Below, one piece after another: positions 1 to 4,971 of a DNA stretch of 5,820 bases. Numbering within the stretch: the first letter of the stretch is position 1; the number at the start of each line of letters is the position of its first letter. A program made the position numbers and the translations under genes. The DNA is from an uncultured Clostridia bacterium (GTDB lineage Bacteria > Bacillota > Clostridia > Oscillospirales > Oscillospiraceae): positions 1 to 5,820 of the forward strand of contig CALLZZ010000323.1 of NCBI GenBank assembly GCA_937858235.1, given 5' to 3'. The notes beneath the pieces were generated by a model. It made no database searches. It was not told where the DNA came from and was given only the letters and a program-made list of their open reading frames with translations.

Positions 1-779
1 CTGAACACGGCCAGCGCAAGGATAACGGAGTAAAGCAACATGCCGAAAATGCTTGTATCTCCGAGGATATTTGCATTAAACAGCATCGGGAAGAATGATA
101 GTATGATGTATATAAAGACACCCTGCAAACAAACGGCTGCAAAGCTCTTTAGAAAATTTTTGGCGATTGTATTAAGATCGTCAGACGGAAAAGTAGCAAT
201 CGGGATCGGGGATACCGCCACAAATACATAGATTTCAATAAACCGGGCAATACAAATTACCTGTACCAGCCCTACGATCACCCACACCGCAAATTTTACG
301 ATTACCAGCTCAACGAATAGGCCGAGCTGATCCCCCAAGCCCATAGAGTTTATTTGAGTAGTAAGAGCGGCCACGTCAAGGCCACCCGTCATAGCGGAGC
401 TGCCAAGGACACCGGCAACCCCTTGTGTAAGGCTCAAAGTCACGTTGTAAATCGCTTCCATGAACAGTAGTGAGCTGTCAACTGCGACTTTACAAAGCAC
501 CATGCGAAACATGACCTTAAAGACCATTTCAGCGCCGAACGATGAACCACCGCCCGCACCGTCGATTTTGATACTTGCTTTGTAAAGCTCTAAGACGAAA
601 AATAGGGCAAGGATTACATAGGCAACCGGCATTACAACGCTTGTCATAATCGTTTTGATATAGCTGTACAGGGTAGCGTTAAACGATCCGATCCCAATAG
701 ACAGGTATCCGCTTTGCCCTACGGACAAGAGCTTTTCATTAAGCTCTGTAATCCATTGGATAAGCAAGTCCTTAAACAC
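1..779 (-). CDS. VirB6/TrbL-like conjugal transfer membrane protein (C-terminus beyond window)
   Basis: Stop-free reading frame of 259 codons running off the left edge. The chosen start is GTG at 779: it has AGGAG at 792-788 with an 8-nt spacer and reads VFKDLLIQWITELNEKLL. An in-frame GTG at 788 overlaps the ribosome binding site and is less likely. The protein is very hydrophobic, with probable membrane segments near residues 44-66, 88-112, 154-175, 178-196, 212-232 and 245-259. A Gly-rich loop (GAGGG, 74-78) and the segment VAVSPIPIATFP (187-198) are typical of VirB6/TrbL-like proteins in clostridial ICEs, where the protein forms part of the inner-membrane channel of the type IV secretion system. 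It follows virD4 and the Maff2 gene in the same direction, as in related elements. A hairpin in the 124-nt gap upstream (815-845) may lower its expression relative to the Maff2 gene. The family call rests on topology, context and remembered family resemblance; the missing C-terminus prevents a length check. Confidence 0.8.
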   Translation of the reverse strand, partial: MFKDLLIQWITELNEKLLSVGQSGYLSIGIGSFNATLYSYIKTIMTSVVMPVAYVILALFFVLELYKASIKIDGAGGGSSFGAEMVFKVMFRMVLCKVAVDSSLLFMEAIYNVTLSLTQGVAGVLGSSAMTGGLDVAALTTQINSMGLGDQLGLFVELVIVKFAVWVIVGLVQVICIARFIEIYVFVAVSPIPIATFPSDDLNTIAKNFLKSFAAVCLQGVFIYIILSFFPMLFNANILGDTSIFGMLLYSVILALAVF

Positions 780-814
780 TCTGTTCACTCCTTTCTTTTC
801 TGTATCAGAATGTG

Positions 815-845
815 AAAAGGGCGACTGCTCCTTTTGCAGCCGCCC
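815..845 (-). terminator. Stem-loop attenuator/terminator between the Maff2 and VirB6-like genes
   Basis: Read on the minus strand, GGGCGGCTGC (845-836) pairs with GCAGTCGCCC (828-819) across a 7-nt loop, AAAAGGA. This makes a 10-bp stem with one G-U pair, and it is followed by only four U residues (818-815). The G-U pair exists only on the minus strand; the plus strand has an A-C mismatch, which supports minus-strand function. The short U-tract suggests partial termination or 3'-end protection of the Maff2 message rather than a complete stop. Confidence 0.6.
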
Positions 846-903
846 CTTTCGTGGCATAATGCTGCCAAATGCAGCCTTTCACTTGTGGTTACATTCCCGG
901 CAA

Positions 904-1107
904 TCAGCTTACGACGCTGCTAAAAAGGGCTGCTGCTGCGATAATTAAACCACCGCCGACAATTTGCCAAATGCCGGACTGTAGAGCCGGGCCGTTTTTA
1001 TCCTTTAGTCCACCGGCAAGGACCACAACGCCCCATACCAGCCAAAGGCCACCGCCAATAATGGCAAACTTCGTGACAAGCGTAAGAACCTGATTAAGTA
1101 AATCCAT
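904..1107 (-). CDS. Maff2-family small membrane protein of the conjugation module
   Basis: 67 residues with two predicted transmembrane helices, about residues 13-33 and 44-64, joined by a short polar turn (GGLKDKNGPALQ, 32-43). The ATG start has GAGGT at about 1120-1116 with an A-rich spacer. Sequence and size match Maff2-family proteins, which recur in Firmicute ICEs between the VirD4-like and VirB6-like genes, exactly the order here. The molecular function is not firmly established. The small double-helix architecture and position resemble VirB2/TrbC-type pilin-like subunits, which is an inference. The gene starts 43 nt after the virD4 stop and is followed by a stem-loop, which would allow it to be expressed above the downstream channel gene. 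An opposite-strand open frame over the same stretch (869-1093) is a shadow. Confidence 0.85.
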   Translation of the reverse strand: MDLLNQVLTLVTKFAIIGGGLWLVWGVVVLAGGLKDKNGPALQSGIWQIVGGGLIIAAAALFSSVVS

Positions 1108-1150
1108 TTTTTCTACCTCTGCTTTCTTTGTTTTTTTAGCGTAACGCTTT

Positions 1151-2926
1151 TTAGGTGAGGGCGTTTAACTCTGATAGGTTGACTTCCTGAACGGCTGAAA
1201 CGCCGTCAAGAAAATGTTCGTCGGAATGCTCTCGCATTTTTCGTATGTCAAAGAGCGGCTTCCCGCCGTCTGATAAATAATTGAAACGCCGGTGCTTTGC
1301 CGTTGGATACTTTTTGCTTTTGAACGGCGGCAAGCCGGAGATTAAAACAAGGCATTCCGTTCTTTTCAGCCGTCCAATTTCGGCAGCGTCGATCAAGTCC
1401 CTGCCTAAATTTTGATTTTGAATGCTATAGCTGCCGGTCTGTCCCCTGCTCTCGTTAATATTCTGATTGTCGATTGTCGTTTTACCGATCATTTCAGAAA
1501 CTTGCTTTGTTGTTTTGGTGGACTTCCCACCAAGAAATACAAAGGTATCACAGCAATCTATAATCGTGTCTGCATCGTCCTTATAAATCGACATAATTTG
1601 CGTAAGACTTTGCAGAATTATCATACAGGAAATGCCCCGGCTTCGGATCGTACTTATGAGATGTTGAAAATCGGGGATCTTCCCGATATTTGCGAACTCG
1701 TCAAACAGGCAGCGTACTTGAAATGGCAACGTACCGTTATATTCGTTATCTGCCTTTTCCGTAAGCAGATTGAACATTTGATACATAATCATAGCGATAA
1801 GGAATGAATAGGTACTATCTGTGTCGCTCATGATAACGAAAAATGCCGTTTTCCTGTCCCCTATTTCGTCAAGCTGCAATTCATCGTATAGCGTGATTTC
1901 CCGCAGCTCGTCAATGTCGAACGGCGCAAGCCGGGCAGCGCATGAAATAAGAATTGATTTCAGGGTTTTTCCCGCAGCCTGTTTGAACTTCTTGTATTGC
2001 TTTACAGCAAGGCAATTCGGCTTTTCCTTTTCCAAATCCTCAAACATAATATCAATCGGGCTTTGGTAGTCCTCGTCGTCCTCTTTTACCTTGCACATTT
2101 CAAGCATTTCAATCATCGTCGGGATATTCTGATCTTCGGGCGGCGCTTCATACCACAAATAAGCAATAAAGGCCGTATAAATCAGTTTTTCACAGTCTTT
2201 CCAGAACTTTTCACCCGACTGTGCGCCCTCTCCGTTGGTGTTCTCAATAAGAACAGTAACGACTTTCAAAATATCTTTTTCTTTTTTGATATAGGCCAAG
2301 GGGTTATAGTGCAAGCTCTTTGTAAAATCAATGGTGTTAAAAGACCGTAATTCATAACCGTTTTCCGTGAATAGATAGCCTGATTCCGGTAATATCGTTC
2401 CTTTCGGATCAGTAATTACATAGCTGCTGTGCAGCTGTAACAAGGACGGTTTGATTTCACTATAGGTCTTTCCTGATCCGCTGCCGCCAACAACAACTAT
2501 GTTTTTGTTGCGGTCAGCTTCAAAATCTTTTACTTTGCGAACGCTTATTTGTTCCGTGGCCGAAAGAGGAATATTCATATCAGGTTCTTTGTCGGTCAAT
2601 GGTGCTATGTCTTTTGACGTTCCCCATCGTGCCGAGCCGTGTTCAATTCCTCGCATGAAATTTTTCGATCCGAAAAAATTGTAAATAAATATCAGCCAGA
2701 TAATAGCCGCGCCGATAAATCCGGCAATCAGGGATATTTTGCTTGTACCTATCATGAAAGGCTCTTTTGAAATGGCCGGGATAATCTGATCTATTGCCGT
2801 GTTTGTCTTTTCAAGAATGTTGCCGGGCATTCCCTCAAAGACAAGGGCTACCCTGTTAAACAGGTAAAATACAAAAAGCGACGCTATTCCGCAGAAAATC
2901 AGAACATTTTTTGTTTTCGTTTTCAT
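1151..2926 (-). CDS. virD4: VirD4/TraG-type coupling protein (T4SS coupling ATPase)
   Basis: 591 residues, full length for a Gram-positive VirD4-like protein. Two N-terminal membrane segments (about 8-24 and 64-85) anchor it, followed by HGSARWGT (96-103), the conserved motif that precedes the ATPase domain. The Walker A motif GGSGSGKT is at 147-154, and a Walker B-like CLFDEFANIG is at 406-415. IILQSLTQI (437-445) matches the conserved Gln-containing motif of TraG/VirD4 ATPases. Known role of the family: a membrane hexamer that receives the relaxase-DNA complex and passes it to the type IV secretion channel using ATP. All the key motifs I can identify are intact, so it looks functional. The ATG overlaps the pcfB stop as ATGA, implying translational coupling to the preceding gene. 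The long plus-strand open frames inside it are antisense shadows. Confidence 0.95.
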   Translation of the reverse strand: MKTKTKNVLIFCGIASLFVFYLFNRVALVFEGMPGNILEKTNTAIDQIIPAISKEPFMIGTSKISLIAGFIGAAIIWLIFIYNFFGSKNFMRGIEHGSARWGTSKDIAPLTDKEPDMNIPLSATEQISVRKVKDFEADRNKNIVVVGGSGSGKTYSEIKPSLLQLHSSYVITDPKGTILPESGYLFTENGYELRSFNTIDFTKSLHYNPLAYIKKEKDILKVVTVLIENTNGEGAQSGEKFWKDCEKLIYTAFIAYLWYEAPPEDQNIPTMIEMLEMCKVKEDDEDYQSPIDIMFEDLEKEKPNCLAVKQYKKFKQAAGKTLKSILISCAARLAPFDIDELREITLYDELQLDEIGDRKTAFFVIMSDTDSTYSFLIAMIMYQMFNLLTEKADNEYNGTLPFQVRCLFDEFANIGKIPDFQHLISTIRSRGISCMIILQSLTQIMSIYKDDADTIIDCCDTFVFLGGKSTKTTKQVSEMIGKTTIDNQNINESRGQTGSYSIQNQNLGRDLIDAAEIGRLKRTECLVLISGLPPFKSKKYPTAKHRRFNYLSDGGKPLFDIRKMREHSDEHFLDGVSAVQEVNLSELNALT

Positions 2927-3387
2927 CGTTCGTCCCGCCCCCTGTCTGGGCTGCGCTCTTTTTGGTTAGCTGTTCTTTCGGCGGCACGTTCACTTGATTT
3001 ACGCTCTGCTTCCTGCATTACCTCTTTCATGGGCTTTTTCCCTATATCAAGGTCATTTAGGCACTTTTGCAAGCCTTTATAAACTCTGTCAACGTCCTGC
3101 CCTTTGAAAAAAACGGTGTAATTTCCGGCAGATAAGTCACGTTTAATACTAAAATCGACAGAATACCGTTTCAGCTCTCGCCGGAATGTTTTCATATCCT
3201 CGCCGGTGATCTTTACACTTTCAAGCTGTCTGTTCTGGATATTAAGTTTTTTTAGGCTCTGTTCTCCGTGTTCGATCCGGCCTTTGTTGTCAAGAAGCGT
3301 TTTTATCAGCGTTTTTAAGGCGGCTGCGCTTATTTCGGTCGTTTTCCAAGTGACTTGTAACGCTTGTTCCTGTAATTCAGCACTCAA
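2923..3387 (-). CDS. pcfB: PcfB family (DUF3801) conjugation accessory protein
   Basis: 154 residues, starting at TTG 3387 directly after a strong GGGGGAGGT (3399-3391). The GGAGG-to-start spacer is only 4 nt, and no in-frame ATG occurs before codon 65, so TTG is the best start. The body (about residues 10-112) matches the DUF3801/PcfB family: the QVTWKTTEIS start, the ESVKITGEDMKTFRRELKRY core (56-75), DFSIKRD (78-84) and FFKGQDVDRVY (93-103). The last 30 residues are a highly charged Lys/Arg/Glu tail with no clear fold. In enterococcal pCF10 and clostridial ICEs the gene sits directly upstream of the coupling-protein gene, as here. The role is taken to be an accessory in presenting the relaxosome to VirD4, though the biochemistry is little known. 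First gene of the minus-strand operon. Confidence 0.9.
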   Translation of the reverse strand: MSAELQEQALQVTWKTTEISAAALKTLIKTLLDNKGRIEHGEQSLKKLNIQNRQLESVKITGEDMKTFRRELKRYSVDFSIKRDLSAGNYTVFFKGQDVDRVYKGLQKCLNDLDIGKKPMKEVMQEAERKSSERAAERTANQKERSPDRGRDER

Positions 3388-3429
3388 TTTACCTCCCCCT
3401 TTCGTTTTCGGACACCGTTTTACAGACTT

Positions 3430-3458
3430 ATTTTACTGCATAATTTTTCCGATGTCAA
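3430..3458 (-). promoter_or_regulatory. Sigma-A promoter of the pcfB-virD4-Maff2-virB6 operon
   Basis: On the minus strand, TTGACA (3458-3453) and TAAAAT (3435-3430) are separated by exactly 17 nt: a perfect -35 and a 5/6 -10. The start of transcription would be near 3423, giving a 5' leader of about 36 nt that carries the pcfB ribosome binding site. AT-rich sequence just upstream (AAATAATA) could act as an UP element. None of the octad operator units seen at the plus-strand promoters is present here, so regulation is probably separate. Confidence 0.8.
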
Positions 3459-3511
3459 TATTATTTGACGGGAAATACCATTTTTCTGTCTTTTTTTTGT
3501 TCTATCAGCTT

Positions 3512-3552
3512 CCCACCCAATCCCCCAAACCCCCTTTCTCCCCCAAAGGGGG
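3512..3552 (-). other. G-quadruplex motif overlapping a competing hairpin
   Basis: The minus strand carries five G-tracts: GGGGG (3544-3540), GGGGG (3534-3530), GGGGG (3526-3522), GGG (3518-3516) and GGG (3514-3512). The loops are 5, 3, 3 and 1 nt, which satisfies the standard G4 pattern with a spare tract. The same bases form a perfect 8-bp hairpin, CCCCCTTT (3530-3537) with AAAGGGGG (3545-3552), across a 7-nt loop, so the two structures compete. The motif lies upstream of the operon promoter at 3430-3458 and would not be in that transcript. Its effect, if any, would be on DNA structure, or on RNA reading through from further upstream. Confidence 0.6.
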
Positions 3553-3576
3553 CTTTAGGAAACGGCTCACCGTCTA

Positions 3577-3674
3577 TCAAGGGGCTTTTGCGGCATATCC
3601 TCGCTGCTATGCAGCTGCGGTATTCCACAGTCCCCTTGACAGGCGGTGTTTTTGTGCCGCAAACGCCTTGCGGC
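3577..3674. repeat. Interleaved inverted repeats, candidate dispersed intergenic repeat
   Basis: TCAAGGGG (3577-3584) is complementary to CCCCTTGA (3632-3639). TTTGCGGCA (3587-3595) is complementary to TGCCGCAAA (3655-3663). The two pairs cross each other, giving a pseudoknot-like order. The second right arm can instead fold locally, GCCGCAA (3656-3662) with TTGCGGC (3668-3674) over a 5-nt loop, so alternative folds exclude one another. A small GCTGC-TAT-GCAGC hairpin (3603-3615) lies inside the first pair. The stretch is open in several frames on both strands without ribosome binding sites, as expected of a structured repeat rather than a gene. Its general look recalls palindromic repeats scattered between genes in gut Clostridia; only a genome search could confirm that. 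Confidence 0.5.
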
Positions 3675-3715
3675 GAAGGGAAGAAACAATAAAGATTAAG
3701 TTTCTTCCCCTCGCC
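3672..3715. repeat. 16-bp inverted repeat with 12-nt AT-rich loop
   Basis: GGCGAAGGGAAGAAAC (3672-3687) and GTTTCTTCCCCTCGCC (3700-3715) pair at 15 of 16 positions; the only mismatch is A3677/C3710. The loop is AATAAAGATTAA. It is the longest inverted repeat in the window. There is no clean U-tract on either strand, so it is not a typical terminator, although TTTCGGCCATTTT follows on the plus strand. Its first three bases overlap the preceding local hairpin, tying it to the same structured block. It could be a binding site or part of an origin or repeat element. Confidence 0.6.
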
Positions 3716-3724
3716 TTTCGGCCA

Positions 3725-3842
3725 TTTTAGCACAAAAAACGCTAAGAAACGGGCGGCTCTGCTAAAAAAACAATAAAGGCGGCTGCGCCGCTGGACGTTC
3801 AGGCCGGGCAGCTCCACACCGGGCGACCGGCTGCGACTGCGC
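3725..3842. other. Structured GC-rich intergenic block, possible origin region
   Basis: TTTTAGCA (3725-3732) and TGCTAAAA (3760-3767) form an 8-bp inverted repeat. Next comes GCGGC-TGC-GCCGC (3779-3791). Overlapping short palindromes follow at 3803-3834: GCCGG (3803-3807) with CCGGC (3827-3831), or CCGG-GCGA-CCGG (3819-3830) inside GCAGC/GCTGC. Bases 3777-3842 are markedly GC-rich and then switch abruptly to the AT-rich operator zone. No gene is convincing here. Structured DNA between the coupling-protein operon and the replication-type genes would suit an oriT or a replication origin, but I recognise no known nic site. Confidence 0.3.
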
Positions 3843-3844
3843 TA

Positions 3845-3884
3845 ATGTAAATTTATGGTATTAAAATACTTTGCATTTTTACAT
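3845..3884 (+). promoter_or_regulatory. Nested palindromes upstream of the first plus-strand promoter
   Basis: ATGTAAA (3845-3851) is complementary to TTTACAT (3878-3884) and encloses a palindrome, GTATT-AA-AATAC (3858-3869). The inner palindrome resembles the GTAYYAAA octads further downstream. CATTTTTA is repeated twice end to end (3874-3889). The position, just upstream of a consensus promoter, suggests a protein-binding operator or activator site rather than an RNA structure. Confidence 0.4.
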
Positions 3885-3889
3885 TTTTA

Positions 3890-3962
3890 GTACTAAAATC
3901 ACTTGACACTATAAATGTAATCTGTTATAATGATTATAGTACCAAAACACTAAAGTACTAAT
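3890..3962 (+). promoter_or_regulatory. Octad operator units flanking the promoter of the 146-aa gene
   Basis: Units GTACTAAA (3890-3897) and ACACTATA (3906-3913) lie at the -35 side. GTACCAAA (3939-3946), ACACTAAA (3947-3954) and GTACTAAT (3955-3962) lie end to end just after the -10 and around the expected transcription start. The arrangement GTAYYAAA-N8-ACACTATA recurs exactly at 4441-4464 in front of the next gene. Sites that bracket both promoter ends in this way usually bind a repressor. Confidence 0.6.
3903..3931 (+). promoter_or_regulatory. Consensus sigma-A promoter for the 146-aa gene
   Basis: TTGACA (3903-3908), a 17-nt spacer and TATAAT (3926-3931) match the vegetative consensus at all twelve positions. 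Transcription should begin near 3938, inside the downstream operator units. A promoter this strong overlapped by repeated sites is the usual design of a tightly repressed mobile-element gene. Confidence 0.85.
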
Positions 3963-3981
3963 TTTGAAAGGCGGTAGCATT

Positions 3982-4422
3982 ATGGAGAAGATCACCAGAG
4001 ATACAAACACTGTTTTGATGAACAAGGTTTTTGAGCTTGTCAAGGAAAACGGCTGCTATGAAAAGGCCGGGGCAATCATGGATTACTTTTTAGCCGAGGA
4101 TTACAAGGTACAGGAGCTTTCCGATTATGAATTTGACTTTCTTGTTAAGCTCAATTTCGGCGGCAGCGAGGGCATATATCTTGATTGCTATATTGAGGGC
4201 TGTTTTAGGGAGAGCAACGCAGAGAGAAAAACGGAACGGCTTTCCTGCGGCACATTCAAAACCCTTGACGAGAGTTTAGACGCTATGAAGATCATGGGAG
4301 AGCTTGCCGGATCACTCATTTATTTTGCAAGCCAGTATGTCAACAAGGAACTTGACAGGTACACGCCAACGGCGCAGCGAGAAGCCGAGGAAAAGCGCAG
4401 GGCAGAGAGGGCGGCAAAATAA
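3982..4422 (+). CDS. Unrecognised 146-aa ICE protein with charged C-terminal tail
   Basis: I do not recognise this family. The chosen start is ATG 3982, preceded by AAAGGCGGT (3969-3975, one base off AGGAGGT) with a 6-nt spacer; an upstream in-frame TTG at 3964 lies before the ribosome binding site and is rejected. The protein is soluble, acidic in the middle and has no signal peptide or membrane segment. Recognisable stretches are FELVKENGCYEKAGAIMDYF (residues 17-36), a beta-like LVKLNFGGSEGIYLDCYIEG (54-73) and a helical region from about residue 95. It ends in a Lys/Arg/Glu-rich tail likely to be a continuous helix. It stands alone behind a perfect promoter with octad operators and ends in a stem-loop. 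This placement, next to the DUF3846 gene with the same operator type, suggests a joint accessory role in element maintenance or establishment; that is inference. Confidence 0.75.
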   Translation: MEKITRDTNTVLMNKVFELVKENGCYEKAGAIMDYFLAEDYKVQELSDYEFDFLVKLNFGGSEGIYLDCYIEGCFRESNAERKTERLSCGTFKTLDESLDAMKIMGELAGSLIYFASQYVNKELDRYTPTAQREAEEKRRAERAAK

Positions 4423-4440
4423 GCCGCCGCCCCCTCTTTA
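4410..4440 (+). terminator. Stem-loop enclosing the stop codon of the 146-aa gene
   Basis: GGCGGC (4410-4415) pairs perfectly with GCCGCC (4423-4428), and the loop AAAATAA contains the TAA stop. Outer bases AGAGG and CCTCT (4433-4437) can extend the stem past a bulge, followed by a weak TCTTTA. Probably a weak or partial terminator; read-through into the DUF3846 gene is possible. Confidence 0.45.
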
Positions 4441-4504
4441 GTATCAAAGTACCAAGACACTATAATTTTACAGTACCAAAGTACGAAAGGAGCAAAGTAT
4501 TATG
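4441..4504 (+). promoter_or_regulatory. Eight in-phase octads spanning promoter, RBS and start of the DUF3846 gene
   Basis: The 64 bases divide exactly into eight octads: GTATCAAA, GTACCAAG, ACACTATA, ATTTTACA, GTACCAAA, GTACGAAA, GGAGCAAA, GTATTATG. Six of the eight follow the pattern GTAYCAAA closely enough to be seen by eye. The third and fourth hold a -10 box, TATAAT (4461-4466); the -35 is weak (TTAGTA at 4438-4443, 17-nt spacing). The boundary of octads six and seven holds the ribosome binding site AGGAG (4488-4492), and the last contains the ATG at 4502. A protein binding the array could block both RNA polymerase and, if it binds RNA, the ribosome. The 8-bp spacing resembles MetJ/CopG-type (ribbon-helix-helix) operators; that link is inference. 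Confidence 0.65.
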
Positions 4505-4864
4505 AAGTCTTTAATATGTGTTGTCGTGCCGGTTGGCAAAGCGCCTTATCAACATGAAATCCCGAATACCCTTGAAGCCATGCAGCAGCTTGTAGGCGGC
4601 TTGATAGAGCCGGTCAGGTTATCTAATCGCTTGATCCTCATTTGTGACGAAGAAGCGAAGATAAACGGCAAAGAGGGAAACCGCAGGATAGGGAGCGAGA
4701 TTATAGCCGGACAGTTTTTCATTGTAGCGGACGGAAGCGACGGCGATTTTGCAAGCCTTGACAAATACGAAGTTGCGGCCATGCTCTCACGTTTCGCCAT
4801 GCCGGAGAATATACCCCCGGAAGAAGTCGAGGACAGTATTAAAATGACCTTTATCGAATGGTGA
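4502..4864 (+). CDS. DUF3846 domain-containing protein
   Basis: 120 residues. ATG at 4502 follows AGGAG (4488-4492) with a 9-nt spacer. The whole protein fits the DUF3846 family: a hydrophobic N-terminal strand with a Pro (ICVVVPVG, 5-12), then LEAMQQLVGGLIEPVRL (24-40), an acidic strand LILICDEEAKINGKEGNRR (44-62), IIAGQFFIVAD (68-78) and GDFASLDKYEV (82-92). The function of the family is unknown; it is common in plasmids, phages and ICEs of Firmicutes, near replication and anti-restriction genes. No catalytic motif, membrane segment or signal peptide is visible. It is its own transcription unit, behind the octad operator array and closed by a strong terminator 2 nt after the stop. Confidence 0.85.
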   Translation: MKSLICVVVPVGKAPYQHEIPNTLEAMQQLVGGLIEPVRLSNRLILICDEEAKINGKEGNRRIGSEIIAGQFFIVADGSDGDFASLDKYEVAAMLSRFAMPENIPPEEVEDSIKMTFIEW

Positions 4865-4866
4865 CG

Positions 4867-4896
4867 AAAAGCCGCCCAAAAGGGCGGCTTTTCTTT
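4867..4896 (+). terminator. Strong intrinsic terminator after the DUF3846 gene
   Basis: AAAAGCCGCCC (4867-4877) and GGGCGGCTTTT (4882-4892) pair perfectly over an AAAA loop, followed by TTTTCTTTC. The GC core is 7 bp and starts 6 nt after the TGA stop. The flanking A and T runs also give a usable U-tract on the opposite strand, so it may work in both directions. Confidence 0.9.
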
Positions 4897-4897
4897 C

Positions 4898-4926
4898 TTG
4901 ACTTTGGTATAATTTAGGTATAAAAT
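4898..4926 (+). promoter_or_regulatory. Promoter of the TIGR04540 / HTH operon
   Basis: TTGACT (4898-4903), a 17-nt spacer and TAAAAT (4921-4926) each match consensus at 5/6. It begins 2 nt after the terminator tail. The spacer holds two copies of GGTATAA (4907-4913 and 4918-4924); read on the other strand they give TTATACC, a loose relative of the octad half-site, so this promoter may belong to the same regulon, weakly supported. Confidence 0.6.
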
Positions 4927-4971
4927 TAGTTTAATATCAGTGTGAAAAGTCAAAATTCGGAGGGCAATTTT

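Noticed and set aside
40..231. Plus-strand 63-codon frame opposite the VirB6-like gene
   Set aside because: Antisense to a continuous 259-codon membrane protein frame with its own ribosome binding site.
869..1093. Plus-strand 74-codon frame opposite the Maff2 gene
   Set aside because: No ribosome binding site, Pro/Thr-rich low-complexity product, and fully antisense to a well-supported gene.
1139..1149. AGCG-TAA-CGCT mini-hairpin with flanking T runs just after virD4
   Set aside because: Only 4 bp; the T-run follows it on the plus strand, where no gene ends. On the minus strand A residues follow, so it cannot terminate the operon.
1412..2684. Several long plus-strand frames within virD4
   Set aside because: Antisense shadows of a gene with intact Walker motifs; none has family resemblance.
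3461..3817. 118-codon minus-strand open frame and overlapping plus-strand frames (3206-3730, 3465-3692) in the intergenic block
   Set aside because: They run through inverted repeats and the G-tract region, lack credible ribosome binding sites, and are rich in Pro, Gly, Arg and Cys; better explained as structured non-coding DNA.
4441..4504. CRISPR-like array reading of the periodic repeats
   Set aside because: Units are 8 nt, contiguous and without spacers, and no cas gene is present; operator or iteron repeats fit better.
4908..4913. TATAAT as the -10 box of the third plus-strand promoter
   Set aside because: It lies only 4 nt after the TTGACT box; the later TAAAAT at 4921-4926 gives the proper 17-nt spacing.
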